Position numbers and translations under genes: made by a program
Assembly: GCA_002347265.1 (NCBI GenBank)
Contig: DDYB01000013.1
Coordinates: 203,991-267,990, forward strand
DNA: 64,000 nt
Source of the DNA: Desulfobacteraceae bacterium UBA2245
GTDB taxonomy: Bacteria > Desulfobacterota > Desulfobacteria > Desulfobacterales > UBA2245
Direction of reading: 5' to 3'
Shown: positions 9,477 to 17,763 of the stretch, in pieces
Layout: each line of letters starts with the position of its first letter
Numbering within the stretch: the stretch's first letter is position 1
The notes under the pieces: model-generated
Seen by the model: only the letters and a program-made list of their open reading frames with translations
Database searches by the model: none
Told to the model about the DNA's origin: nothing

Positions 9477-10298
9477 TCATATCACTAAAAAAGGATCTCT
9501 TTCAAGACCGCAGGCTTTCACCGCAACCTGGAACCCTTGCCCGGACAGCAGCGCATTGAGGCGCTCGACAAGCACCTCGACGATCAGGTACTCGGAACCA
9601 AAATGACCGATGTCGATCAAGGCCTTCCCTGTGATTTCAATGTTTCGGGCGTCATGATAGCGCAGATCCCCGCTGACATAGACCTCGGCATTCGAAACCA
9701 GAAAATCATTCAACAGGCCCGATCCGCTTCCGGAACAAACCGCCGCCCGGCGAACCAGCAGCTCCGGGTTGCCGGAATACCGGACCATTGGAAGATTCAT
9801 TTTTTTCTTAATCAAGGCCGCAAAAGCCGCCAGCGACATGGGATGGGAAAGATCGCCGATCCGGCCAAGTCCCTGAACTTCTTGATCCGGCAACGCGCAC
9901 TCCTGCGCCGCAACGGACAGGGCCCTGCAGCAAGTCAAACCGATTCGAGAACACAGAACATCGTTGACGCCTCCGGCCGCCTTGTCCAGATTGGTGTGAG
10001 CCGCAAAAACAGAGATCCGATGAACGGCCGCGGTTTGTATTGCGGCACCGATGGGCGAAGAGAAGTCAACGGAATGAATCGGATGAAAGATCAGAGGATG
10101 ATGGGTGATAATCAGATCAACGTGTTTTCGGGCTGCGGCATCAATAATCGAGGGTTGAGGATCCAGGGCAATCCAGATGTTATTTACCGGCCACTGCCGA
10201 TGGCCGACCTGCAACCCGACATTATCCCAGACCTCGGCCAGGCAGGATGGACAGATCCTCTCCATGGCCTGGATAACGTCGGCCACCGTTGCGCTCAT
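9477..10298 (-). CDS. Nif3-like dinuclear metal centre protein
   Basis: A member of the Nif3/YbgI/YqfO family, ring-shaped hexamers with a di-metal site whose biochemical role is unresolved. Metal-ligand segments are visible: AEVWDNVGLQVG, IITHHPLIFHPI (His pair), HTNLDKAAGGVND and, near the C-terminus, the late LIDIGHFGSE. The product is 273 residues from ATG 10298; the frame stays open upstream to 10445, but the extra N-terminus is basic and unlike the family. It is followed by the zinc-ribbon gene. Confidence 0.88.
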   Translation of the reverse strand: MSATVADVIQAMERICPSCLAEVWDNVGLQVGHRQWPVNNIWIALDPQPSIIDAAARKHVDLIITHHPLIFHPIHSVDFSSPIGAAIQTAAVHRISVFAAHTNLDKAAGGVNDVLCSRIGLTCCRALSVAAQECALPDQEVQGLGRIGDLSHPMSLAAFAALIKKKMNLPMVRYSGNPELLVRRAAVCSGSGSGLLNDFLVSNAEVYVSGDLRYHDARNIEITGKALIDIGHFGSEYLIVEVLVERLNALLSGQGFQVAVKACGLERDPFLVI

Positions 10299-10557
10299 GC
10301 CCGCGCCGCCTTTTGTCCCCATCCCAAATGTCTGAAACCTCTTGAACGTTCGACCGCTGCGCTTTTCAAAGTTCAACTTCCTCAAGCCGCCGGCTTGCAT
10401 GCCCGCATTGATTCGCCCTCTCAAAAGCCGGCAGTTTATCGGCACTTTTCAAAAAATAAAAAGGGCGCGCTTACAGCCACGCCCCAGATTTTCCTTCATG
10501 GGCTCAGCACGAAAGCGCAGGCGGCTTTGCGCTTTTGCACCTATCGTGGAAAAACAG

Positions 10558-10630
10558 TGGGCCCACCTGGGTTCGAACCAGGGACCGACCGGTTATGAGC
10601 CGGTGGCTCTTCCAGCTGAGCTATGGGCCC
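10558..10630 (-). tRNA. tRNA with CAT anticodon (elongator Met or Ile2)
   Basis: A complete cloverleaf on the reverse strand: acceptor GGGCCCA/TGGGCCC, D-stem GCTC/GAGC, anticodon arm ACCGG-CTCATAA-CCGGT, T-arm CCTGG-TTCGAAC-CCAGG. The CAT anticodon is either elongator methionine or, after lysidine modification, isoleucine (AUA). Sequence alone does not decide. The 3' CCA is not encoded. It lies between rpoD and the Nif3-like gene. Confidence 0.95.
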
Positions 10631-10684
10631 GCAAGTTCATGCAACCAGAACCTATCTAACGATAGAATATTGTTTTGTCAAGCA

Positions 10685-12445
10685 TTAGCTCTCGATAAAA
10701 CTTTTCAACTTGCGACTGCGCGTTGGATGCCGCAACTTACGAAGCGCTTTGGCTTCAATCTGACGGATCCGCTCCCTTGTAACCGCAAAATCCTGCCCGA
10801 CTTCCTCAAGAGTATGATCCGCCTTTTCTCCGATTCCGAAACGCATCCGCAGCACTTTTTCCTCACGCGGCGTCAGGGTAGCAAGCACCTTTCGGGTCTG
10901 TTCCGCCAGATTCAGGCTGACGGCGGCTTCAGAAGGCAGCATGAATTTTTTGTCCTCGATGAAGTCGCCCAGATGGCTGTCTTCCTCCTCGCCGATCGGA
11001 GTTTCAAGAGAAATCGGCTCCCGTGCGATTTTCAAGACCTTGCGGACTTTCTCCAGAGGAATCTCCATTTTTTCGGCGATTTCCTCAGGAGTCGGCTCCC
11101 TGCCCATTTCCTGAACCAGATACCTCGAAGTGCGGATCAGTTTATTGATGGTTTCGATCATGTGAACCGGAATGCGTATGGTGCGGGCCTGATCAGCGAT
11201 CGCCCGGGTAATGGCCTGCCGGATCCACCATGTGGCATAGGTGCTGAATTTATACCCCCGCCTGTATTCAAACTTATCGACCGCCTTCATCAGCCCGATG
11301 TTTCCTTCCTGAATCAGGTCGAGAAACTGCAATCCCCGGTTGGTGTATTTTTTGGCAATGCTCACCACCAGCCTGAGATTGGCCTTGATAAGTTCCGATT
11401 TTGCGATCTTGGCTTCACGCCTGCCGTCATCCACCGCCGACATCACGCGTTTGAGCGATCGGCAACGCGACTTGACCAGACACTCCCGGGCCTCAATTGC
11501 ATTCTGAATATTATTCAGGTCTTCACAAACAAGCTCGATCTCCCTGGGCTGCAAACCGGATCGGCAAAGGGCCCAGCTGGCAAACGCTGTTCTGTCTCGA
11601 AACAGTTCCTTAAAATCGCCGACCGGCGCATCCAGGGCTTCGGCGCACATGGCGATCATCTTGTTGGAAGTGTCAAACCAGTCGATCTGGCAACGAATAA
11701 TTTTCTCAATCCTGTCGATGATGCTGCTCTCAAGGCGCCATTCCTTGAGCAGATCGAACATTTTATGATTGCGCCTTGTAATGCATCGCCGTACCCGGCG
11801 CTGCTCGCCGGCATCCATTTCCTCCGAAAAAAGCTTTTCCCGGAAGACCTTGTTTTCTTCGTCAATCTGCCGTATGGCATCGATCGTGCCCAGAAACTTT
11901 TCAAGCTGAACGACCTCGTCCACATAGGCATCCCCCTCGTCAATATCCCGCAATACATGCTTGGGCCGGACCGTTCCGTCTTGAATGTGCGTCCCCAGAT
12001 GCAACACGCAGGCAACCCCGGTGGTCGTATCCAGAAGCGCCCTTAAAACCTCCTGTTCTCCGGCCTCGATCTGTTTGGCAATTTCCACCTCCCCTTCCCG
12101 GCTCAAGAGCGTGACCATTCCCATTTCACGCAGATACATCTTCACCGGATCGGTAACAGCGCCGAAATCGCTCAGGGACTCATCCTCGATCTGACTCTTC
12201 TTGACCTTAACCTCCCGATCCCGGTCGGAGGTTTTGTTGCCATTAACGATTTCAATATCCACTTCATCGAACATCATCAGGGTTTCATCTACCTGGTCTA
12301 CTGAGAGCATCTCCTCGGGAAGCGCCTGATTAATCTCTTCATAAGTCAGATACCCCTGCCTTTTTCCCTTTGAAATCAGATCACTGATGGCATTCTGTCC
12401 TGCCGTGCCGATATTCTGAGGTTTGGGAGATGTTTTTTTTGTCAT
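10685..12445 (-). CDS. rpoD: RNA polymerase primary sigma factor RpoD (sigma-70)
   Basis: The housekeeping sigma factor. Region 1.1 is at the N-terminus (AISDLISKGKRQGYLTYEEI), region 1.2/2 with DPVKMYLREMG, the -10-recognising KFSTYATWWIRQAITRAI, region 3 (PVHMIETINKL), and region 4.2 helix-turn-helix TLEEVGQDFAVTRERIRQIE followed by ALRKLRH. The length, 586 residues with an acidic nonconserved spacer, is typical for Proteobacteria. It starts 34 bases after dnaG, the classical macromolecular-synthesis arrangement, so the two are almost certainly cotranscribed; rpsU is not seen upstream of dnaG. Confidence 0.98.
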   Translation of the reverse strand: MTKKTSPKPQNIGTAGQNAISDLISKGKRQGYLTYEEINQALPEEMLSVDQVDETLMMFDEVDIEIVNGNKTSDRDREVKVKKSQIEDESLSDFGAVTDPVKMYLREMGMVTLLSREGEVEIAKQIEAGEQEVLRALLDTTTGVACVLHLGTHIQDGTVRPKHVLRDIDEGDAYVDEVVQLEKFLGTIDAIRQIDEENKVFREKLFSEEMDAGEQRRVRRCITRRNHKMFDLLKEWRLESSIIDRIEKIIRCQIDWFDTSNKMIAMCAEALDAPVGDFKELFRDRTAFASWALCRSGLQPREIELVCEDLNNIQNAIEARECLVKSRCRSLKRVMSAVDDGRREAKIAKSELIKANLRLVVSIAKKYTNRGLQFLDLIQEGNIGLMKAVDKFEYRRGYKFSTYATWWIRQAITRAIADQARTIRIPVHMIETINKLIRTSRYLVQEMGREPTPEEIAEKMEIPLEKVRKVLKIAREPISLETPIGEEEDSHLGDFIEDKKFMLPSEAAVSLNLAEQTRKVLATLTPREEKVLRMRFGIGEKADHTLEEVGQDFAVTRERIRQIEAKALRKLRHPTRSRKLKSFIES

Positions 12446-12479
12446 ATAAGTATGTCCTCCTGCGCAGAATCCAGAGAGT

Positions 12480-14267
12480 CTAGCATCGTTCCCTGGCCTG
12501 AGTTTGCCTTTCTCGCAACAATTCGATCAGCAGGTCCTGATTGTTTTCTTCTTCGGCTGTCTTAATTCTCTGAAGCAGCGTATCCTTGCCCCGCTGAACA
12601 CTGATTTCAAACTGGTTGATGAGATTCAGGCATCCGTCCCGGTTCCAGGATTGTTCGTCCATGGCCAGCGAGGCAGCCATGCGGCGTTGTTCGTCGTTTT
12701 CCATCCGGTGCATCAGATCGTGTACGGATATCGCCTCTCTCTGTCCTTGATTCAATATAATTTTCCCGATACTCATCAGCATAACATCTTGAAACTTATC
12801 AACAAGTTGACGAGCTCTGACCTCCGGTAAAATTTCGGGGTACTGAAGCATCATCGCGACAATCCGCCGTTCAAACCGGTGGAATTTTGTTGTCCCGGTC
12901 CTGCGGCCGGCGACCGTGGATCTTCCATTCAAAGCGTTTCCAGGCCTTGAATCGACAGTCTCTTTATCCTTAAACCGTAAAACAGTTCTGACTTTTTCCA
13001 AAACCGCTTTTTCTTCAACTCCGATGCGATCGGCCAGACTTCGCACATAGAGACTGCGGGCCACCGGATCATCGACGGAAGCCAGCAGCCGGCTGACCTG
13101 CGAAATAATTCTCAGTTTCCCTTCCACAGACAGGCCTTGCCGTTTAATGGCCGTTTCCATCAGAAACGTCATGGGATCCATCGCATTTTGAGCGGTTTCT
13201 GCAAACGCGTCGGACCCGCGTTTCATCAAAAATGAATCCGGATCTTCCCCAGAGGGAAGCACCAGAATGCGGCCCTGAATCTCTTCTTTCCGAAAGGTTT
13301 CCACCGTGCGAAGAGCGGCCTTGATGCCGGCCTGATCCGAATCGTAGACCAGAACAAACCTGCCAGCATAACCCTTGAGCATATGCACATGATCCGGAGT
13401 CAAAGCGGTACCCAGCGTCGCCACGACGTTCTCGATTCCATGGCAGAACATGGATATCAGGTCAAAATACCCTTCCACAATATATACGACATCGGTTTCG
13501 CGACACCGGAGTTTTGAATGATTCAGCCCGTAGAGGATCCGACTTTTGCTGTACAAAGGGGTTTCAGGCGAATTCAGGTACTTGGGCAAACCGTCGTCCA
13601 TGACCCGCCCGCCGAATCCCACCCCTCTGCCGCCGGCATCCATGATCGGAAACATGATCCGGTTTCGAAAACGATCATAATATCCGGGTTTATCCTTCCG
13701 GGCGATCGCCAGACCGGCCGCTGCCACCAAATCCGGAGACGCCCCATGATTCGACATGAAACGAAGCAAGCCGTCCCAGCTATCCGGCGCATATCCGACG
13801 CCAAACCTTTGAAGCACATCTTCCCGCATTTCCCGTTTTTTTAAATACGCTCTTGCTAAGCGGCCCTGCGCGGAGTCCAGCAGACAGCGCCGAAAAAAAT
13901 CCATCGCCTGCCGGTTGATCGACAACAAGGCCTCCTGCCGCTTCATTCGGGATTGCATCTCCGGCGGCATCTTTTCCATGGACACTTCAATACCGCAACG
14001 GCTGGCCAACTGCCGGACCGCCTCCGGAAAAGATATGGCATGATACTTCATGACAAAACTGAACACATTGCCGCCTTCTCCACATCCGAAGCAGTGAAAC
14101 ATCTGTTTATCCGGACTCACTGTAAAGGAGGGGGTTTTTTCGGAATGAAACGGGCAGAGGCCCACATAGTTGCGTCCGGTCTTATTCAGCATCACAACCT
14201 CGGATACGATCCCGACGATATCTGAAGCATTTTTAACGGCTGAAACGGTATCTTCTGGGATGAACAT
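12480..14267 (-). CDS. dnaG: DNA primase
   Basis: Synthesises RNA primers at the replication fork. The N-terminal CHC2 zinc finger has Cys 38, His 41, Cys 59 and Cys 62 (CPFHSEKTPSF, HCFGCG). The TOPRIM catalytic core shows the metal-binding Glu in VYIVEGYFDLI and Asp residues in LVYDSDQAGIKAA. The C-terminal ~150 residues form the helicase-binding region. The start is placed at ATG 14267 (595 residues); an in-frame TTG at 14285 is less likely. It is upstream of rpoD in the same operon. Confidence 0.97.
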   Translation of the reverse strand: MFIPEDTVSAVKNASDIVGIVSEVVMLNKTGRNYVGLCPFHSEKTPSFTVSPDKQMFHCFGCGEGGNVFSFVMKYHAISFPEAVRQLASRCGIEVSMEKMPPEMQSRMKRQEALLSINRQAMDFFRRCLLDSAQGRLARAYLKKREMREDVLQRFGVGYAPDSWDGLLRFMSNHGASPDLVAAAGLAIARKDKPGYYDRFRNRIMFPIMDAGGRGVGFGGRVMDDGLPKYLNSPETPLYSKSRILYGLNHSKLRCRETDVVYIVEGYFDLISMFCHGIENVVATLGTALTPDHVHMLKGYAGRFVLVYDSDQAGIKAALRTVETFRKEEIQGRILVLPSGEDPDSFLMKRGSDAFAETAQNAMDPMTFLMETAIKRQGLSVEGKLRIISQVSRLLASVDDPVARSLYVRSLADRIGVEEKAVLEKVRTVLRFKDKETVDSRPGNALNGRSTVAGRRTGTTKFHRFERRIVAMMLQYPEILPEVRARQLVDKFQDVMLMSIGKIILNQGQREAISVHDLMHRMENDEQRRMAASLAMDEQSWNRDGCLNLINQFEISVQRGKDTLLQRIKTAEEENNQDLLIELLRERQTQARERC

Positions 14268-14501
14268 GGTAAAGGCTACCCCCAAATGTCAGCCATTTGG
14301 CAAGCCGGACAATGTTGGAAGGACCCCGCATCGGAAAAAATGCCCGAGCGACTCTTTCGGTGAAGGATTATGGATTCGATGACCACCCCAATGCATTCGA
14401 AAACATCGATCAAAAGCCGAATCAATTTTCATTGTACTAATATAATTACGACTTTTAGCAGGTCAAGACAAACCGGATGGCAACCCGGAGAAAAGAGCCC
14501 G

Positions 14502-15236
14502 TCAGCCTGCAGAGCTTCGGGCCAGCTCAATGGCCTTTTTCAGGTCCAGAGTTCCGGCATAAAGTGCCTTTCCGGCAATCGCGCCCACGACCCCGTCGGA
14601 TTGAAGCTTTATCAGGTCAATAATATCCTGAATGTTGGCAACCCCCCCCGATGCCACCACCGGGATGGCAACGGCCCGAGCAAGCCGCCGGGTTTCTTCG
14701 AGGTTGGGTCCGGTCTGCATGCCATCGCGATGAATATCCGTAAAATTAATGGCTGCCACGCCGCAGTCTTCAAAACTCCTGGCCAGGTCCACCGCAGAAA
14801 TCCGCGTATCATGCGTCCACCCGTTGATCGAAACATAACCGTTCCGGGCGTCGATTCCCACTATGATGCGCCCGGAATACGCTTTGCAGGCATCTTTGAC
14901 GAACTGAGGATTACGAATGGCTTCGGTGCCGATAATCACCCGGTTCACTCCAAGGGACAAATATCTTTCGATCGTGTCCATGGTGCGGATACCGCCGCCG
15001 ACCTGAATCGGCACGTTAACGGATTGAAGAATTTCTTTAATGGCATTCATATTGCGCGGGTTCTTCGAGACAGCTCCATCCAAATCCACGACATGAATGA
15101 TTTCAGCCCCTTCCTGGGCCCATCGAACGGCCATGGCGGAAGGATCGTTGGAAAAGACCGTTTCTGCATCCATACGGCCCTGAAGCAGTCTGACGCATCG
15201 ACCTTCTTTAATATCAACAGCAGGAATAATGATCAT
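14502..15236 (-). CDS. hisA: ProFAR isomerase of histidine biosynthesis
   Basis: Isomerises ProFAR to PRFAR in histidine synthesis. It is a 244-residue (beta/alpha)8 barrel with catalytic Asp at residue 8 (IPAVDIKEGRCVRL), the second catalytic Asp in INFTDIHRDGMQTG, and the phosphate-binding segments VGGGIRTMDTIE and VVASGGVANIQDI. The ATG overlaps the stop of the upstream lipoprotein gene (ATGA at 15233-15236), so translation is likely coupled. A 215-base intergenic region follows dnaG. Confidence 0.97.
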   Translation of the reverse strand: MIIIPAVDIKEGRCVRLLQGRMDAETVFSNDPSAMAVRWAQEGAEIIHVVDLDGAVSKNPRNMNAIKEILQSVNVPIQVGGGIRTMDTIERYLSLGVNRVIIGTEAIRNPQFVKDACKAYSGRIIVGIDARNGYVSINGWTHDTRISAVDLARSFEDCGVAAINFTDIHRDGMQTGPNLEETRRLARAVAIPVVASGGVANIQDIIDLIKLQSDGVVGAIAGKALYAGTLDLKKAIELARSSAG

Positions 15237-15916
15237 TTTTTCGGAAACGATTTGAGCACATCTTCGATACCGAGAGCAGCCATCTGATCAGCGGTCATCC
15301 ACTGTCCCCCTCCCCTAAGAAATGTGCTGATTTTGAGCGCATTGTCCGATAACGCGCGCTGGGTTTCATCGAAACGTCCGGTCCAGACGATACGGCCGTC
15401 CGAGACCTGAAGCAAATGAACGTCAAATGCTACCGATGCCGGAGAATCTACTGAATACGCGACTCCGACGCGATCCTGATACCGGTAAAGATGACCGACA
15501 AGGACAGCGTCCACCTGCAGATGCCTTCCTATTTCCAAGAGCATCTCCCGATCGGAACGCCCCTTTGCTTCGGCGGCGATCAAATCCGGAAAACTTTCAC
15601 GAACCTGCTCGGGGGCAACAAGGTCGTAGCCGAATCCTTCGGACATCGTATTAAACAGCTTTTCAGAAAGCGGGCCTTCAACACCGTCCGGAACCACGCC
15701 GGCAGCAAAAACATCGCCGCATAATGGGCATCGAATATTGCCGTCATGCCCATAAATCGCCGCCAGATCCTTAAACGGCATAACAAGTATTTTATTAATA
15801 TTTTCAATTGGCTGGGCTTGAGTTAAGGGCGCCGTGCCGGTGCAGCCGGAAAGCAGAAACAACCCAGCCAAGGCCAGAATCACGATGCGTTCGGTATGGT
15901 GTTTACGCTTCAGCAT
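15233..15916 (-). CDS. uncharacterised lipoprotein within the his cluster
   Basis: A 227-residue exported lipoprotein: basic N-terminus, hydrophobic stretch and lipobox LLSGC with Cys 25. The mature part (NKILVMPFKDLAA ... LEIGRHLQVDAVLVGHLYRY) resembles the LpoB/CsgG-type fold, in which a short-lived ATP-independent domain of this shape occurs in outer-membrane lipoproteins. A CPLCGDVF segment is an unusual Cys pair near residue 63. Function is unknown. GAGGAG precedes the ATG. It sits between hisB and hisA with coupled translation to hisA. Confidence 0.8.
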   Translation of the reverse strand: MLKRKHHTERIVILALAGLFLLSGCTGTAPLTQAQPIENINKILVMPFKDLAAIYGHDGNIRCPLCGDVFAAGVVPDGVEGPLSEKLFNTMSEGFGYDLVAPEQVRESFPDLIAAEAKGRSDREMLLEIGRHLQVDAVLVGHLYRYQDRVGVAYSVDSPASVAFDVHLLQVSDGRIVWTGRFDETQRALSDNALKISTFLRGGGQWMTADQMAALGIEDVLKSFPKK

Positions 15917-15972
15917 AATCTCCTCATATCATCCGGAACATGAAAGGCAAGGAACCAATTGCCTTCAACAGG

Positions 15973-16563
15973 CTACAGGGTTCCCTTGCTGGAACGAACG
16001 TCCGTGATACGTTCATCTATCGATACGGCCTCATCCAAAGCCCGGCCCACCGCCTTGAAAACAGACTCCAAAATATGGTGTTCGTTTTCACCGTAATGAC
16101 CGTTAATGTGAAGGTTCATTCCGCCGCGTACGGCAAATGCGCGGAAAAACTCATTGGCCAGGAACCGATCAAAGCCGGTAAAGGTTTGGCTCGGAGGCGG
16201 CAGATGATACACAAGGAAGGGGCGCTTGGACAAATCCAGGGCAACCGAGGTCAGGGCGTCATCCATGGGAGTTGCGGCAAAGCCGTAGCGACGGATTCCT
16301 TTTCTGGAGCCCAGAGCGCTGTCCAGCGCATCGCCCATAACAAGCCCCACATCTTCAACCGTGTGATGGAAATCCACTTCGACATCCCCTTCGGCAACGA
16401 GCTTCAGATCAAAAAAACCATGCACGGCAAAAAGACGCAGCATATGATCGAAAAAAGGGATGCCCGTTGATATATCATGGCTGCCAACGCCATCGAGCTT
16501 CAGCAACGCACGGACCTGAGTTTCACCCGTCTTTCGCTCAACTTCGGCAAAACGTTCTTTCAT
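15973..16563 (-). CDS. hisB: imidazoleglycerol-phosphate dehydratase
   Basis: Catalyses the dehydration of IGP in histidine biosynthesis; the monofunctional 196-residue form without the phosphatase domain. It carries the manganese-binding motifs FFDHMLRLFAVHG, DFHHTVEDVG and the C-terminal GENEHHILESVFKA. ATG 16563 has GAGG at 7 bases; the frame is open further upstream without family similarity. Upstream member of a hisB-lipoprotein-hisA run. Confidence 0.97.
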   Translation of the reverse strand: MKERFAEVERKTGETQVRALLKLDGVGSHDISTGIPFFDHMLRLFAVHGFFDLKLVAEGDVEVDFHHTVEDVGLVMGDALDSALGSRKGIRRYGFAATPMDDALTSVALDLSKRPFLVYHLPPPSQTFTGFDRFLANEFFRAFAVRGGMNLHINGHYGENEHHILESVFKAVGRALDEAVSIDERITDVRSSKGTL

Positions 16564-16639
16564 GCTCGACCTCTGAAATGTAACCGGGCTTCCTGAAAGG
16601 GACTTCCGGCCTCTATCCGTCAAAAATTATCCACGCATT

Positions 16640-16801
16640 TCAAATCGGATTGGATACAGGCGAGTTCGGCTGTTCTTGCATCTTTAAAGCCGAAAACCGC
16701 TTCGATTCACCCGCACTGCAAACAGCCGTCAAGATACGATCTTCTTCAAAGAATACGAGCGCCACTCCTTGATTTTCAATCAGCATCAAAGCGGCGCCCA
16801 T
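16640..16801 (-). CDS. possible short ORF between hisB and tRNA-Ala
   Basis: The reverse strand stays open from the tRNA to 16640. An ATG at 16801 would give a 53-residue product with a plausible beta-strand segment (ALMLIENQGVALVFFEEDRI). No ribosome-binding site of quality and no recognised family. It may be a decayed fragment or chance. Confidence 0.2.
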   Translation of the reverse strand: MGAALMLIENQGVALVFFEEDRILTAVCSAGESKRFSALKMQEQPNSPVSNPI

Positions 16802-16841
16802 CGGCCAGGCGAGTATCTTCTCCCGCGGTTTTCCAAAAAAA

Positions 16842-16917
16842 TGGTGGAGATGAGGGGGATCGAACCCCTGGCCTCGGCGTTGCGAACGCCGCGCTCTCCC
16901 AGCTGAGCTACATCCCC
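16842..16917 (-). tRNA. tRNA-Ala (CGC)
   Basis: Reverse-strand cloverleaf: acceptor GGGGATG/CATCTCC (one G-T wobble), D-arm GCTCAGCTGGGAGAGC, anticodon arm GGCGT-TCGCA-ACGCC with anticodon CGC, T-arm CAGGGGTTCGATCCCCCT. The 3' CCA is encoded at 16842-16844. The CGC anticodon assigns alanine. Confidence 0.95.
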
Positions 16918-17139
16918 ACTGTCAATAAACATCAAAGATGGCTATCATATTAACACGCACCGGTCAATAAATATTTACCACCCGCATGGGTCGATATCAG
17001 GTCCTGCCGCATATCGGGCGCAAAAGTTTTTCTCCATGTGCTTGATGCAGCCGCAGATGGAGAGTGAATTGATTGACTTTACAGGTTAAATTCTGATACA
17101 AATTCAACAATGATTCCAAAATATTAGCGCCAACCTTAT

Positions 17140-17280
17140 TTAACAGGGTGTTGAAAAAGGCCGTCAGGCAAGGCGCGCGCGACGCGACAAGCGCAGCATA
17201 TTCAAGCATATGTGAGCATTGGCGAGAGCCGTGCAACGCTGAATGGCGGCCTCAGGCGCAGTTTTTCAACAGCCTGTTAA
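17140..17280 (+). repeat. small inverted-repeat-bounded element, copy A
   Basis: About 141 bases beginning TTAACAGGGTGTTGAAAAA and ending TTTTTCAACAGCCTGTTAA, so the ends are imperfect inverted repeats. A near-identical sequence lies at 50459-50607 on the opposite strand, and a decayed partial copy at 44899-44952. No coding capacity. Structure and copy number suggest a MITE or REP-like element. The ribosome-binding site of the adjacent HMA pseudogene begins exactly at its right end. Confidence 0.85.
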
Positions 17281-17290
17281 GGAGTTCGCC

Positions 17291-17497
17291 GTGAAGCAGC
17301 TAAATTGCAACATTCCCGGTATTTCCTGCAATCATTGCATATAGGCCATTCAGGACGAACTGACACAAATCAAAGGCGTCGTTTCCGTTGCTGGAAATCC
17401 CCAAGATCGCCGGATCTCCGTGGCCTGGTCCGCGCCGGCTTCAGAAGGGGAAATCCGCCGGGTCCTGTCGGAAACAAATTATCCCGCCCAACCTTGA
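17291..17497 (+). pseudogene. heavy-metal-associated (HMA/CopZ-like) domain gene with in-frame TAG
   Basis: The frame starts at GTG 17291, 6 bases after a good GGAG, and encodes a 68-codon HMA metallochaperone-like domain. The metal site GISCNHC is intact at about residues 11-17, followed after one residue by a TAG at 17342-17344; the rest of the domain (AIQDELTQIKGVVSV) continues in the same frame to TGA at 17495. A full ferredoxin-like HMA domain is thus interrupted only by one amber codon. It is most simply a pseudogene, made likelier by the ATPase remnant downstream. Confidence 0.7.
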
Positions 17498-17589
17498 TGC
17501 TCGGCGAAAACAAGTCGATACCACCTATGCAGATCCTGAAATCCGACGGCTTCAAAGCGCAGGAAAGACCGTCATGCCGTACCCGCGAA

Positions 17590-17738
17590 GGGATGCTCTG
17601 CGGCCTGGCAGCGTTGTCAGACACGCACAGAACCGAAGCCGTCAGACGGCTTCGGAAAAGCTGCACCCGATTCAGGTCGCCGGCGCCATGGCTTTGAGCG
17701 GCATATCCGGGGTTGCCAACAGTTTGCGTCTGGATTGA
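17590..17738 (+). pseudogene. remnant of a copper-type P1B ATPase
   Basis: Two short stretches in different frames look like pieces of a CopA-type ATPase. One, at 17590-17664, reads GLAALSDTHRTEAVRRLR, resembling the P-domain segment where an aspartate and a proline or threonine precede EAV-I-L. The other, at 17661-17738, reads LHPIQVAGAMALSGISGVANSLRLD and stops, like the conserved C-terminal last membrane helix ending NSLRL. Everything between is missing. With the HMA domain upstream this is a decayed copper-export locus. Identification is by pattern only. Confidence 0.55.
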
Positions 17739-17763
17739 AAAATCCAGCAGCATGCTTGTTTTG

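Noticed and set aside
10535..12046. Long plus-strand open frame (503 codons) opposite rpoD
   Set aside because: Entirely antisense to a clear rpoD gene; it has no ribosome-binding site or recognisable domain. It is a by-product of the GC-biased codon positions.
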